From positions 19,347,576-19,411,575 of the forward strand of contig CM049309.1 in the NCBI GenBank assembly GCA_026874595.1: a stretch of DNA of 64,000 nucleotides. Reading direction: 5' to 3'. Made by a program: the position numbers and the translations under genes. Below, piece by piece: positions 1 through 11,819 of this stretch; the stretch's first letter is position 1; each line of letters starts with the position of its first letter. Below the pieces are notes generated by a model that was not told the DNA's origin, ran no database searches, and saw only the letters and a list, made by a program, of their open reading frames with translations. Origin of the DNA: Sipunculus nudus (taxonomy: Eukaryota > Annelida > Sipuncula > Golfingiida > Sipunculidae).

Positions 1-49
1 GGTGTTGTTGCTCAGGAGATCTTGAACCTCCCCATAAAATCGATACAAC
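1..49 (-). CDS. ABCA1-like: ABCA1-like fourth coding exon, cut by the window edge
   Basis: The acceptor TTTATTTTTCAG (AG at 51-50) is followed by a phase that completes the Leu codon of the previous exon. The reading is LYRFYGEVQDLLSNNT up to the window edge. It aligns without gaps to the segment after NKSI in human ABCA1, sharing the R and LL positions. Phase agreement and acceptor quality support it. The similarity itself is weak because this part of the family diverges fast. Confidence 0.7.
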
Positions 50-3000
50 CTGAAAAATAAATCCACCACAACATTAAGAACCACACTAAATAGTCATATA
101 TCTGACTAATCTGTGTTTACTGGCTGACAGAGCAAACTCGAGTCAATTTTTTAAAAATTTAAAAAAAGTCACATTTTCAACAAATGAAACCAGCATAGTT
201 CATGGCCTGGCCATTACTGATTATTTTTGAAATAAATATTGCAGACACCTCTGTAAGAGAGTGTAACTTGTACTTTTACATTTTGGCATCTGTTAGTGCT
301 ATGCTGAAAAGGTATTGTTTGGAGATGTGTGGTACTTTCCAGTGATGTCATCGAAGATTATATATAGGGACCAAAAGGCAGGCTCTGTGAAACTAAGATT
401 AATGTTCTACTGTCTGTTTTCCTGCTGTTAATAAAACATTACCAAGTAAATCTTAGAAATATTCTTTACTACAAACACAACCTATCCCATACAGGCAAAA
501 AATGCGAAAATCAACACTGTATATGAATTTGCTTTTCATGAAAGGATTATATTTTTAATCTGTTTTTACATTGGTCTTTTATAATCGATAATTTCACTGG
601 ACCTGGAATTCATCTTATGTATATTTTAAAGTATTTTTTTGTACACTTACAGGGAATTATCAAAAGTCTGAATCCTCCCTGCCAACTCATCAGGAGTGGC
701 TGTTTCATGACAGGTGTTATTGGACGTACACAGGACCCCCTGTATGAAGGGCAGGGGGCCTGCTGATGGCATGGCTTTCCCATCAAAGTGACCTAAATAA
801 AAGATAAATATGATAACTGTAATATTTAAATTAAAATAAGCTTACACACAATCCAGTCATGTGGTATAGTGGTGTTTTAGCTGAGGCTTTTTCCACAGGC
901 ATTTAACTTACATTTCAGACATATATATGGATTTTTGTAATGAAAGAAGATGATTTTATGTATACAAAAATAAGTACATACATAGAATAATATCATATTT
1001 TATAAGGGACAGAGCATAAAGGTTTGGTATATAACAGTCTCAGTCAATTACTTACTTAGCACATTATCTACTGGTATGTCAATCAAATATTGTTGTTAAA
1101 TTTAACAAACTGCAAAACTAAACAGTTATACTTATTCAGAATATAACCATAATTTTTCTATACATATAAATATAAATATAAATATACAATTAGAACTAGA
1201 ATACGGGTAGTTGACAAGCAACTATGTGTATCCGCCGAAACCAGATGTGGACGGGTGTAGTGAGGCATGGATTGGGTGGCAAAGGGAAACAGAGAGAGGT
1301 GTGTTGCATATTCTGCAGCCAAAATGTGTATTTAGGTGGCGCCACCCTCACAAAATCCAAAAAAATTATCCAAGTTGTATACAATTGCAAAATTTTAGGC
1401 AGATAAGTCAAACCAGTCCTGAGATATAAGCCTGGATTTCTGCAGCCTGAACTTCAGAGTACGTGGCGCTACCTGCCAAAAAAATCGAGAAAGCTATCCA
1501 AGATGTATATACGTGCAAAATCTTAGGGAGATAAGTCAAACCACTGCCGAGATATGAGTGATTTTTCCCACCAGATGCTTTGCACAAATGGTTGCACGTG
1601 GCACCACTAGTTTTGTGTATGATAAAGAGCTATGTGAGATCTATACACAAGCAAAATTTTAGGTGGATACGTTAAACCAGTCCTGAGATATAAGCCTGGA
1701 TGTCTGCAGCCTTAACATGAAAGTAGGTGGCGCCACCTGCCAAAAAATCGAGAAAGCTATCCAAGATGTATATACTTGCAAAATCTTAGGGAGATAAGTC
1801 ATCCACTGCCGAATTATGAGTGATTTTATCCCATGGCAGACAAACAGACGGAGGCTGTGCAAAAATGTTTGCAGGTGGCGCCACCAGTTTTGTGTATGAG
1901 AAAGAGCTATGTGAGATCTATACACATGCAAAATTTTGGCCAAATCGTTCAAACGGTTCCCGAGATATTGGTGTCAAACCAGTCCTGAGATATAAGCCTG
2001 GATGTCTGCAGCCTGAATGTGAATGTAGGTGGCGCCACCTGTCATAAAATCAAGAAAGCTATCCAGGATGAATACACATGCAAAATTTCAAATGGATAAG
2101 TCCATTCACTGCAGAGATATGAGAGATTTTATCCCAAGGCAGATGAACAGATGGATGCTGTGCAAAAATGGTTGCAGGTGGCTCCACCATTTTTTATGTA
2201 TGTTATAAGGCTATCCAAGGGCTACATTTGTGCAAATTTATTTTACTGATTGGTCAAACGAGTCCGAAGATATGTGGGTTTATGTCTCAACACAGAAGCA
2301 CAGATGATAGCACTGGAGAAAGGAAAGGTCAGAGGTCAACACAAAATATTTTGGCACCACTTCACATGTGAATCAATAATTGTGTAAAATCTGTCCAGTG
2401 GTCTCAAAGTTCTATTCTGGAAACGAACGCGGCAGTAGTGGTGGCAGAACCTGGTCAAAAACATAGTACCGCAAAAACTAATCTACACCTTTACCTTGCT
2501 CTAAAGTACTTGCACAAACTTTAACATATATCACTATTGCTTATTGTTAAGTGAGCTACTCTGTTTAAACATGATGTGCACTGAAATAAATGTGATTATT
2601 CTCCAAGACATTCCTTTTTTTTATCAGTGTTTATAGCCAAGCTGTCAAAACATTAAACCTGTAGCGATTCTACACAGACTGACTGAAAACAGATGCAACT
2701 AGATTACAGGTAGTCGACAAGTGACTATGTGTATCCGCCTAAATCAGAGAGGTACAGGTGAAGTGGTGATAGGATATAGAGGTAATGGGAAAACCTTGTG
2801 TGGTAGATAACATATTACATGAAAGATATAGATTAGTTGGTGTGGTATTGTTATGATGTAAAGGCTGAATTACCTGGAGGGAGGGAGAGAGAGAGCAAGA
2901 GAGAGCAAGCAAGACAGCAAGTGACAAGCGACTACATGTATTTGCCAAAATCAGTATTGCATATAAGCATTTACAAGAAATCTATCCAAGATATACTTTC

Positions 3001-4411
3001 ATGCCAAATTTCAGGTAGATAAGTCATTGCATTGCAGAGATATGCATGATTTTATCCCAAGGCAGACAGACAGATGTACACTGTGCTAAAACTTTTGCAG
3101 GTGGCACCACCAGTTTTTGTTATGATAAAGAGCCACATTTGAACTATAAACATGCAAAATTTTATCCTGATTGGTCAAACAAGTCCTGAGATAACAGCAT
3201 GGATGTCTGCAAAGCAAAGGCATGGGTAGGTGGTGCCAACTGTCATACCAACAAAAAAATCTATCCAAGATGTATACATGCGCAAAATTTCATGTGAATA
3301 AGTCCAACCACTGCAGAAATATGCATGATTTTATCCCAAGGCAGACACAAAGATGGACGCTGTGCAAAAAAACAGTTCCAGGTGCGGCCACAAGTTTTTG
3401 GTATAATAAAGGGCTATGTTAGACCAATACACATGCAAAATATCCGGCTGATATGTCAAACCAGTCCTGTGATATTAGCATGGTTGTCTGGAGCATGAAC
3501 AGGGAGGTAGGTGGCGCCACCTGTCACAAAAACGGAAAAACTATCATAGATGAATAAACATGTAAAATTTTAGCGGTCAAAGAGTTCTGAGATATCAGCA
3601 TGGATGTCTGCACTGCAAACGCATAGGTAGTTGGCGCCACCTGTCATATCAACAACAATGGACCCATGGGTCACATCGCTCAGCTGAATTTTGGAAAATA
3701 TTAGCAAATACAAAATATTCTTATTTCTATTGGTTTATGTATATTAGCATTTCAAAAGCAAAGAGAAAATGGAGCTGCTAAAATTAAACTCTGTAGATTA
3801 CAGAATAATGGACATAAGCTAAAACATATGCACTGTGTAATAAACTAGTGGCCTGAAACCATTTTATGATGTACCAAGGGAAAAATGGGCCAACGGTAAG
3901 TGTTATATAAAAGTTACATTTCATAAACAAAGAATGTATAGAGAAATTAAGTTTCCAATAGTTAAATATATGGCCATATGATTTAAAAATTATTCCCACA
4001 AAGTTTTACCAATATTTCTGATTTTAAAACTTAGTTTAATAGTATTATTCACACCTAGGCCCAGCCAACTTTAAGACAGACAAATGCTACAAAGTATTTA
4101 TATCTTCTTAAATCTAGTAAATTAGCACTTACGTTAGATCATAATATGTTATCACATTTGAATGTTGGAATTCAATTCCTGAACATTTTTATCTTTAAAA
4201 AAATTAAAATTGTCCAAGTCTCAACAAAAAGAATTAATTTAACATTAAAATTATAAGATTCATCTTGTTTATGAGTCCTGTGTTTTGAAGGGGTCAGTGG
4301 GGGAGGAGTCTCTGTTGTTACTGCTGGTTGCTGAAAAATGTGAAATTATTCATCTTGTTTATAGTACAGGTCTGTCAACAGAATTGGGTGTGGTTGGGGG
4401 GGGGGGGGGGG

Positions 4412-4449
<38 letters not shown>

Positions 4450-7400
4450 CCCTGCTGTATTAACTGCAGACAGCCTGAATTAGCTCAACAAAGAGAGAGG
4501 GCTTGCAGGAGTGATGGGATTACATAACAACACCCTGGGCACAGAGAGCTATACAGTATAATACTGAATGACCTACAGTGACCCCTAGTTGGCTGCTTGA
4601 CAATGTAAGGAAAATACAACAAGAGCCTCCACAAAAAATCAATAACTAGCCTAATTTTTTAGCTTTTATTATTAAATTTAAGATTTTAACAGATTAAATC
4701 CTTGTGTGTACATGCTGTGAATATAAAATCCACAGTACATACTGGAAAAAAACGTGCCATGGCCAAAGTTAGGCAAATTTAAGGTACTGATTTTATATTT
4801 ATGCTTATAACTTGAAAAAATTGCAAAATTCAGATCTAATTTTCAATGTACAATTGAGTCTTGATTAAATGAAGTTATATCCCTGTAAAAAAGTCTCTAG
4901 CTTAAAAAATTATTATGTTGAGTGAGTAAATATATTTCCTTATTTTTTTTTTCAAGTTGCATTATGTTTGGGCCCATAAGTTCAACAAATTACGCAAAAC
5001 TGACCTAATTTTTGGAATGTACATAGGAAATGTATGGAAGAATATGCATATTTACTATGATCAAATTCAGATCACAGGTTTTGATATTAGGCATTCCTGA
5101 AGTGTAAAAATTATTTTAATAAAAAAATTGAGGTTTTCCTTAATTTCTCAAAGAAAAAAAGTCACAGAGACCCAGTTTTTGGCTTGGAAGGAGATCTTAG
5201 GGACATCTAACATTATGGCAATTTTTGGATTACCAGGCAAAGTGGTAGTAAACAAAAGTGGGGTCATGATGCTAGAAAATACAAATACATCAAGGCCTCT
5301 AAAAAACTCCAATAGCTAGACTATTTTTTAAGCTTATACTATCAAATTTCAAAATTCATCAGATTAAATCCATATGTAAACTGGCTGTGAAAATTAAATC
5401 AACTGTACTTACAATAAAAAAATGTGCCATGGTCAAAGTTGGGCAAAATTTAAGGTACCATTTTTTTATTTTTGCTAATATTTTAAAAAATTTTAAAGAT
5501 TTTGATCTAATTTTGGGTACAGAATTTAATTTTGATTAATTAAAGTTATATTACTGGAAAAAAAGTCCTTAGCTTTGACATGTTTTGTGTTAAGTGATCA
5601 AATATCTTTCATGATTTTTTACAAAATGCATCATGTTTGAGCCTTTAACTTTTTAAAATTATATAATACAGACCTAATTTCTGGCATGCATATAGGAACT
5701 ATAAAGAGGAATATTTATGGTAAATATGAGGAAAAACAGATGAGTGGTTTCGAAATAAGGCAGTCCTGAAGTGTGAAAATAGGTTTTTAATAAAAAATTG
5801 AGGTTTTTCCTTAATTTCTCAAAGGAACAAAGTCGCAAATATCCAGTTTTCGGCTTGGTAATAGATCTTGGGGACATCTAACATTATGCCGAATTTTGGA
5901 TGCCTAGGTCTTACAATGTTTTGTGACAAGTTCCATTAAGATCTATGAAAACGCCATGAAATATTGTGTTCATCAACATGTAAGCATATGTAAAAACATT
6001 ACCCTCCCTACTTAACTTGCATTACTTGAAGGCCCTGTGATTTGAAGTGATACCTGGCTCAACTAGCCAATGTTATATACACATATATATATATAATAGT
6101 GAGGTTCATCGTAAAGGGACTAGCCATGCTATTCACATGAGTGAATTCTAGTCCAAACTTTTATAATGCAATCCTTAATTTATGTCATGTCCAGGGCTGC
6201 ATAATGCAAGAAACACTTTCTCTCCAATATCTAATTATTATGGTCTGAATGCAAGTTCAGCATTCAAAGGGACCTCAAACTGGAAGTTTTTTTTATCTAC
6301 TTATGTCAGTGCACTCAATTTCCACTCAAAACATACAATAAACCTAGTCTTCTATGTACATAATTTCATTATTTCTCCTTTGTAGACATTATATTCAGTC
6401 TCCCACAGGTAGATTTGTATCAAAATCCGAAATTGCTTAGAATTCCTATTCATAACATGCCATAAATCTAGTCTCCTATGGACATAGTTCTGATATTACT
6501 ACAGGGGACAAAGGAAATTTATACCAAAATGTCATTAGTTCATCACACATTGTGCTTTTTACTTACATTCATGGATGTATTCCTGAAGCCCTCTGGTCTT
6601 CACCAGAGCAAGGATCAGGAAGAGAATAAGAGGCCATATTAACTCCACAGCCACACGGACCTGAAATGTATGACAACATATCAACTCCATAGCCACACGG
6701 ATCTGAAATGTATGACAACATATCAACTCCACAGCCACACGGATCTGAAATGTATGACAACATATTAACTCCACAGCCAAAGGGATCTGAAATGAACGAC
6801 AACATATTAACTCCACAGCCACACAGATCTGAAATGCATGACAATATATTAACTCCACAGCCACACAAATCTGAAATGTATGACAACATACCAACTCCAC
6901 AGCCACATGGATCTGAAATGCATGACAACATATCAACTCCACAGCCACATGGATCTGAAATGCATGACAACATATTAACTCCACAGCCACATGGATCTGA
7001 AATGCATCATCAACCATTTCCTCTTTTTCTCCCCTTACACGGCAATTAACATCTGGTCTTGGACAAACCAGAAGCAAGCAGCTAAAGGGTTTTTTAGAGC
7101 TTGTTTCAGAGATGACATTAACAACATTTTGAAATGTACTTGCAATCTACATCTGTGACATAGATATACCAGTAAAAAAAGAGATATTAACAATATTTGC
7201 AGCAAAATAGTCTCTCCCTCCCAGGACATGGAACTGGGTAGATGGGGTTACACATAAAGTTTTGTATAAATGTCCAAGAATATTGTAGTTCTGTATAAAG
7301 ACCAGGTCAGGTTGAACAGGTTTGTCCAAACCAAGCAACCCCCCCCCCCCCAGCCTACTTCCCTAAACTTATCAATCCCATAGACATACAGACCTGAGAT

Positions 7401-10400
7401 ATGTTTTAATGTTTAGTTGTTGGTTATAAAGAGGCATGATCAACTTTCATTTCATTTCATGAAGAAAGGAAATGACAAGCTACAGTAAAGGTTCATGCTC
7501 AATCCTATTGCTTAGTTGGGCATTATTTTCAATATACTTGCCCTGGGCATGTAGTTAACTAGTATATCATAACTTTGTTATTATTGAATAATCTCCACTT
7601 TACAGGGGCATGAATGTTTTCTATGAGCCTGGAATTGTGCCCTTATGCATCAAATTTCATGGGATATACGTAATTGCACCAAAATCCAAGGCCACAATAA
7701 TTGCTTCTATAGTGAATTATACACTAGATGTATTCATCAGAGAGACCCCATTCAGAACTGTGTTCTGTTAATGCTTAGCCATGCATGAAGACAGTTGAGA
7801 CATTTTTCTTCATATAGGCATCCCCAAGACTAAACAAGCTTGTACCCTTAATATACTTAGAAGGGCCTCCTAGCCTTACTCTGATGTCCCTGGGAGTGCT
7901 TGTTAATACTTTTGTGTCCTTGTGAAAAGTGTCACCGTTATGGACCAATCTTACATAAACACCACCGTTTATCTTAAAATCTGAGGAACTTCACTGCTGT
8001 GTAGAAAATCAAACTGGTGGAGAATTTAATAGATGAGAGATTTCATACACTGAAATACAGGTTATAAGTGCTGGCTCCCAAAGCTTAATTTTTTATATGT
8101 TTTTACAATTTACTGATGAAAACTTAAACTACAGAATGCTGATCATCCATGTAATTTAACATTCCAGAGAGGCCAAAGGTCTTAATGCCATAAACAAAAC
8201 ATTTAAGAAGCTTTATATATAGCTGAGTACATTCTTGTGTAAGACCCTAATTTTTTATCACATCTGAACATTTATATTCATGATTATAAATTTGTGATTC
8301 AAAACATGAGGACAAGATCAGAACACTAAGATTAATTCAGAATGATTAATGTGATGTCCCCGAGAATGTTTGTTAACTACTCTGTCATGCTGAAGGGTCC
8401 CCTGATTTATAAGTCTTACATAGGGACCAATGTTGTAAACATATGTGCCCTAAATGAACTAATTTTGTTTGTCTATCTGAACATGAAAAGAAGTGTGCTT
8501 TTCTGTTAATAATGCTTAAATCAATAAAAATATACATCTATGTCCAGGGAAAAATGAGAATCTGGGAAGATCCAGATTCTTCCTGGGAAAAATGGGAATT
8601 GCCATTCTTCCCAGGGAAAATGAAATCAAGAGATGATATGAAATGATATCTGTCCTTTCTAGGGAAAATCAGAATTCTCATTGTTCCTGGGAAAAATGAG
8701 GATTCCAGTCTCCTCAGGGAGAATTGAGAATTCTCCTTTTTTTCCTGGGGGAAACTGGAATTCAGTTTTGAAATTCAGACCTAGGAAAAATGAGAATTCT
8801 CATTTATCCTGGGAAAAACAGGAATCGTTTTTGGAAACTTTTAACTATTTTCATTTTTTTTTTCATTTTTTAGGTTAACTACTTCTCTGAAAGAGAAACT
8901 TTGATTATCTCACTTTCACATTAATTGTGAACTGCTTGAGTAGTTAATAAAATAAATAAACACTCATATAAAACAGAATTATGTGAATAAAAAATGAAGC
9001 ATACAATTGCAAGTTGGGGATAAGTCTTATAAATATTAAAAGTTTCTTCATTTTTTGTATTATTATTATAATAATTAGCTAGGACAGTTTCTGGAGATGA
9101 AGTTTACAAAGAATAAATAGTTGGGGAAAATGAGAATTCCCATTCTTCCTGGGAAAAACCAGAATTCTCAAAATGTTCCAGGAAAATGAGAATTCTCATT
9201 TTTTCCAGGATGAATTGGAATTCCAATACCCCCGGGAAGATTCTGGATCTTCCGGATTCTCATTCTTCCCTTAACATATAGAGTGATCACTGAACATGCT
9301 CAAGAAAGATAGTCCTGATGTTTCTGCTCCACTTCATATGTTTAGACAACATACTGCAGATTGACCCAAATTGCTCACAAATCAACAAACAGATAAACAA
9401 GACATAATTCATAAAAAAATCTGCTGACATATTGACAATGAATCACAGGCAGAGCTTTTTAATGGGAAATAGGTAACAAGCGTCAAAACACACCATGAAT
9501 GTACATGTATTATTAGTTAATATTCAAAAGTATAATTACTAGTCCTATTCCAAAATTACAAGTCTACAGCTCTTATCTTTATTAAAGAATTTTTTTTTAT
9601 AGATCTTCAAACTAAAAATGAAGGGTGACTGCACTCAGCTTAGCAAAATTTGGATGACTCAAGGATTTGTTTTGTCAACAATTCTCCAGACAAACCCTTC
9701 CAAAAAGTACAGGTAAATATTATTTCAATGATATATTGTTTGTGGAAGGTCTACAGCTCCTACATAACTAAACATAACCTGGCAATACTGCACAATAAAC
9801 ATTAGATCTGTGACACTCCTCTGATCATCATAGTTCATTACACTGGGTGATAGTTTCAGTGAGGCCATGCAAAAATAATATAGCAACTGGTATCATATTC
9901 ACAGATAAAAATGTTTGTGAATTATACTTTGTATTGTGCAAGGGTCATATTTTTGTGATCAATAGCTATTATAATAGTGATTATTTAATATTCCACCAGA
10001 GAAACCCAGAGAACTGTTTTTGCAGACACAATTATTTTTTTTGTGTTTGGCCTAACCTGTGTACAACACAGCATATACCCCTGTGTATTTGGTTGTGTTC
10101 AAAGTGTTCCCTGGGACATTTACAAAACGCAGTGTCAAACAACATAAGCTTTCTTTAATGGCTCAATAACAATATTGGTACACTGGCTGGGAAGCTCAGC
10201 TATTATTGATGTGATATGAAATACTTTCAGAACACTTATTTATTCTTGAACCTGTATTTATCGAAAGAGTCTAAATCTTCAAGACTGTCATGACACTCAC
10301 AAGAATTTGGATTTTATATTTAAAATACAATGAATGTCAATTTTTTAACAACCTAAAAAAAATACAAATCGCCACAAGTTTAAATTTGGGATGAATATGT

Positions 10401-10701
10401 TGAATTTTACTTTAAACAGGATCATGTGATTGATCTTGCCTGTGGCATTATAATAAGGTATACAGAAAAGAAGTTATTTATTATGTATACAGAATTCCTT
10501 TATTGAAAAATTTCAAGAATTCATAATTATAAGTACTGCATATTTATCAAGCATTTTAATAGACAAATGTTCCCAGCTATAAGAATGCTACTGATGATTA
10601 CGATATATAAACATACCGGCTGTCTTTTTCTTAGTGTGAAGTTTTTCCATAACAGCAGTTTAAGCTGGGTACCAAACCCCATTGTCAAAACTCCGACCAA
10701 T
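1..10701 (-). CDS. ABCA1-like: ABCA1-type ABC transporter, 5' part of gene (four coding exons, 3' part outside window)
   Basis: Spliced coding segments on the minus strand are 10682-10617, 6660-6567, 792-651 and 49-1, and all exon phases join. Together they give about 117 N-terminal residues: a short cytosolic start (MGFGTQLKLLLWKNFTLRKR), transmembrane helix 1 (ELIWPLILFLILALVKT, about residues 28-44), then the start of the large extracellular domain with the ABCA hallmark ECHFDGKAMPSAG and paired cysteines. Human ABCA1 has ECHFPNKAMPSAG and a WPLFIFLILISV helix at the same distances, with no indel across the first splice junction. ABCA1-family proteins are full-length exporters of phospholipid and sterol at plasma or endosomal membranes. 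The membrane repeats and both nucleotide-binding domains would lie left of the window. The exon lengths (66 coding, 94 and 142 nt) and phases fit a vertebrate-like ABCA gene. Within the subfamily, ABCA1, A4, A7 and A2 cannot be told apart from this part. Confidence 0.9.
50..650 (-). other. ABCA1-like intron 3
   Basis: AT-rich intron sequence. I see no recognisable element in it. Confidence 0.75.
651..792 (-). CDS. ABCA1-like: ABCA1-like third coding exon
   Basis: This 142-nt exon lies between the acceptor TTTTATTTAG (AG at 794-793) and the donor GTAAGT (650-645). It enters by finishing a Cys codon and encodes HFDGKAMPSAGPLPFIQGVL followed by CTSNNTCHETATPDEL and on to FDNSL. It carries the extracellular-domain start motif (KAMPSAG, LPxxQG, paired Cys) typical of ABCA1/A4/A7. 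It ends in phase 2. Confidence 0.92.
1197..2485 (+). mobile_element. Family A hairpin-ended modular element, copy A1 (in ABCA1-like intron)
   Basis: It starts CTAGAATAC at about 1196-1198 after a host AA. A 7-bp stem with loop ACAAG follows (1207-1225), then TGTATCCGCC. The body is tandem modules, each with GGTGGCGCCACC or a variant (1335, 1465, 1588, 1726, 1874, 2028, 2174). Module text repeats phrases such as GAGATATGAGTGATTTTATC and GCTATCCAAGATGTATA. The 3' end near 2460-2485 keeps ACATAGTA but has a decayed hairpin. No coding capacity is seen, and the short open frames are accidental. The intact reference copy is at 51771-52944. Confidence 0.7.
2326..2338 (+). promoter_or_regulatory. DR1-type nuclear receptor half-site pair inside element A1
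   Basis: AGGTCA-G-AGGTCA is a perfect direct repeat with one-base spacing, the binding geometry of RXR heterodimers and HNF4. It is carried by the repeat element in the ABCA1-like intron. The sequence match is certain; use as an enhancer is untested. Confidence 0.35.
2704..3650 (+). mobile_element. Family A hairpin-ended modular element, copy A2, 3' end degraded
   Basis: It begins CTAGATTAC after AA, then the GTAGTCG-ACAAG-TGACTAT hairpin (2711-2729) and TGTATCCGCC. A second partial hairpin start lies at about 2925. Modules with GGTGGCGCCACC variants sit near 3099, 3233, 3380, 3510 and 3632. The 3' hairpin is missing, and the element abuts the 5' end of a family B element. Confidence 0.6.
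3651..5935 (+). mobile_element. Family B hairpin-ended element, copy B1, 3' truncated
   Basis: The 5' end carries the perfect palindrome GACCCATGGGTC (3661-3672) followed by GCTCAGCTGA, as at 35000 and 50221. The body has two modules of about 670 bp, each with a CGTGCCATGG(T/C)CAAAGTT block (near 4752 and 5425), also found near 39190 and 40545. It breaks off near 5930 inside CCTAGGTCTTAC, before the 3' hairpin that the 41.1-kb copy retains. Confidence 0.6.
4397..4447 (+). repeat. Poly-G run followed by (GA)n microsatellite
   Basis: A run of about 18 G is followed by about 15 GA repeats. The same spot in the related element near 35.62-35.66 kb also has long G runs, so the tract belongs to family B. 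G-quadruplex formation is possible. Confidence 0.9.
5936..6560. other. Intron 2 remainder
   Basis: AT-rich intron of the ABCA1-like gene with a short AT run near 6072-6092. I see no gene or recognisable element. Confidence 0.6.
6567..6660 (-). CDS. ABCA1-like: ABCA1-like second coding exon (transmembrane helix 1)
   Basis: The 94-nt exon runs from the acceptor CATACATTTCAG (AG at 6662-6661) to the donor GTAAGT (6566-6561). It encodes VRVAVELIWPLILFLILALV, then KTRGLQEYIHE and one base of a Cys codon. The first 24 bases and the acceptor are also the unit of the adjoining 42-bp minisatellite. This acceptor is preferred over its eight upstream copies because it alone keeps the spacing between the RKRQ motif and the ELIWPL helix equal to that of ABCA relatives. 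Confidence 0.9.
6661..7003 (-). repeat. 42-bp minisatellite made from the ABCA exon 2 splice acceptor and 5' codons
   Basis: Eight full 42-bp units directly precede exon 2 on the minus strand. Each contains the acceptor core CATTTCAG and then a copy of the first codons of the exon (ATCCGTGTGGCTGTGGAG). The nine AG acceptors, counting the real one, have CTGA starts on the plus strand at 6661, 6703, 6745, 6787, 6829, 6871, 6913, 6955 and 6997, exactly 42 bp apart. Because 42 is a multiple of three and the units hold no stop, each upstream acceptor would extend exon 2 in frame by a further 14 residues. Units differ by a few substitutions only. Confidence 0.95.
7004..8543. other. ABCA1-like intron 1, featureless part
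   Basis: Intron sequence upstream of the minisatellite. Apart from a poly-C run I see no exon or element. Confidence 0.6.
7340..7352 (+). repeat. Poly-C run
   Basis: A run of about 13 C in intron sequence. Confidence 0.9.
8544..9271. mobile_element. MITE-like element of about 730 bp with long terminal inverted repeats
   Basis: The left end (CCAGGGAAAAATGAGAATCT, then GGGAAGATCCAGATTCTTCC) and the right end (near 9232-9271) are inverted copies of about 43 bp with few mismatches. The interior repeats GAGAATTCTC-type palindromes and CCTGGGAAAAA motifs in both orientations. It has no coding capacity. No convincing target-site duplication was seen. It lies in ABCA1-like intron 1. Confidence 0.65.
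9272..10616. other. ABCA1-like intron 1, part next to exon 1
   Basis: AT-rich intron. Nothing recognisable. Confidence 0.55.
10617..10701 (-). CDS. ABCA1-like: ABCA1-like first coding exon
   Basis: The start codon is at 10682-10680, followed by 22 codons and the donor GTATGT (10616-10611). Bases 10701-10683 are 5' UTR after the acceptor TTTTGCAG, so at least one non-coding exon lies upstream. The open frame upstream of this ATG is intron. The start is chosen because the residues after it match the ABCA N-terminus (QLKLLLWKNFTLRKRQ). Confidence 0.88.
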
Positions 10702-11138
10702 CTGCAAAATGATAACATGCCATTAGTCACTGGAATAACAAATTTTACACGGCACAGATATAATAAAATAAATCTTAATGATAATGTTATAAAATTTACT
10801 AAATTACACATTACATCCCATTTTGACAGTTCAATTATATAAAGGGAAAGCGGTCAACTCTCATTAATGTGTAACAGGAAGTAGTTTACAAATAATGACT
10901 AATATTAACATTTTCAATAATTCTGACAAGGGGGTTCTGTTTTCACTTGTGTTTGTTGGGTTGTCTGTTATCAGGTAAACTTAGTGGGTCCAGAATATTA
11001 TTATCCCTTAGAATCTGGACTCTTCCTCCATATTTACAATACCAAATCCATCCTCATCAGGGTCAGAATGATTTAAATCCAGTGATTTAATAATTAGCCA
11101 TTGATCTGCTTGTCAGCTATTAATGTGTATAAATATAA

Positions 11139-11178
<40 letters not shown>
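11139..11178 (+). repeat. (AT)n microsatellite
   Basis: About 19 AT repeats upstream of the first ABCA1-like coding exon. Confidence 0.95.
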
Positions 11179-11181
<3 letters not shown>

Positions 11182-11367
11182 TGTTTATTAGGGTGTAACA
11201 AATAATGAAGAATCTATGCACTGAATCACAAGCCTTTGATAAAATTGTAATCAAATATTAACCTCAGAATCGATTCATTTCAATTCTTATTATTTTGTAT
11301 GTACCATCTGAAAGCCCTCTGTGAGCTCTCAAATTCAGCAGAGCAGTTTGCGATTAATCAAGGTTGG

Positions 11368-11485
11368 GGGGTGTCAGTCGTAATGAGCGCGGTCGGGATG
11401 GGTGCGCAGTTCCTTGGCGTGGTCTGGTTGGGCGTGGTCGAACTAGGCATGCCGATTTATATAAAACGAGATTGGTGCTGCTGGG
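11368..11485 (+). repeat. GC-rich inverted repeat, left arm
   Basis: A block of about 118 bp with CGTAATGAGCGCGGTC, GGCGTGGTC and AGATTGGTGCTG. Its inverted copy is at 12299-12418 with roughly 80-85% identity. The two arms are GC-rich against an AT-rich background and enclose a SINE. The open frame here is not a gene. Confidence 0.8.
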
Positions 11486-11819
11486 CATGGACGCGCACCC
11501 AGTTACCTGTAGTGTTGGCTTCCGAGTGAGCAGGTTTTATTCTTTTGATGTACTTCTACAGGTACCTTGGTTGCTTAAATCAACAAATGTTGTTTGGTAT
11601 TGAAATCGTTTATTATGAAACAAAAATATTGTTATTTTCTATGATAAATGTCCAGCAACAAGAATTAGATGTATAAATATAGCGTTCAAGATCAATTTTT
11701 TTTTTCGTCCAAACCTGTGAATTTATAAAAAAAATTTTTTATTTATTTTTTTAAAGATTTTTTTGGTGGAGGAAACCGCCTCCATTTTTTAATGCTTTGC
11801 TTAACTAAGTACATGTACA

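Noticed and set aside
6559..7077. Long open frames on both strands over the 42-bp array (up to 172 codons)
   Set aside because: The unit length is a multiple of three and has few stops, so several frames stay open by construction. Only the exon 2 part matches a protein family.
10702..10811. Longer ABCA1-like N-terminus by in-frame extension upstream of 10682
   Set aside because: A good acceptor (TTTTGCAG) lies between the extension and the ATG, and the family N-terminus begins at the chosen Met.
11299..11603. Two overlapping open frames in the GC-rich arm
   Set aside because: They fall in an inverted repeat whose partner is not open in the same frame.
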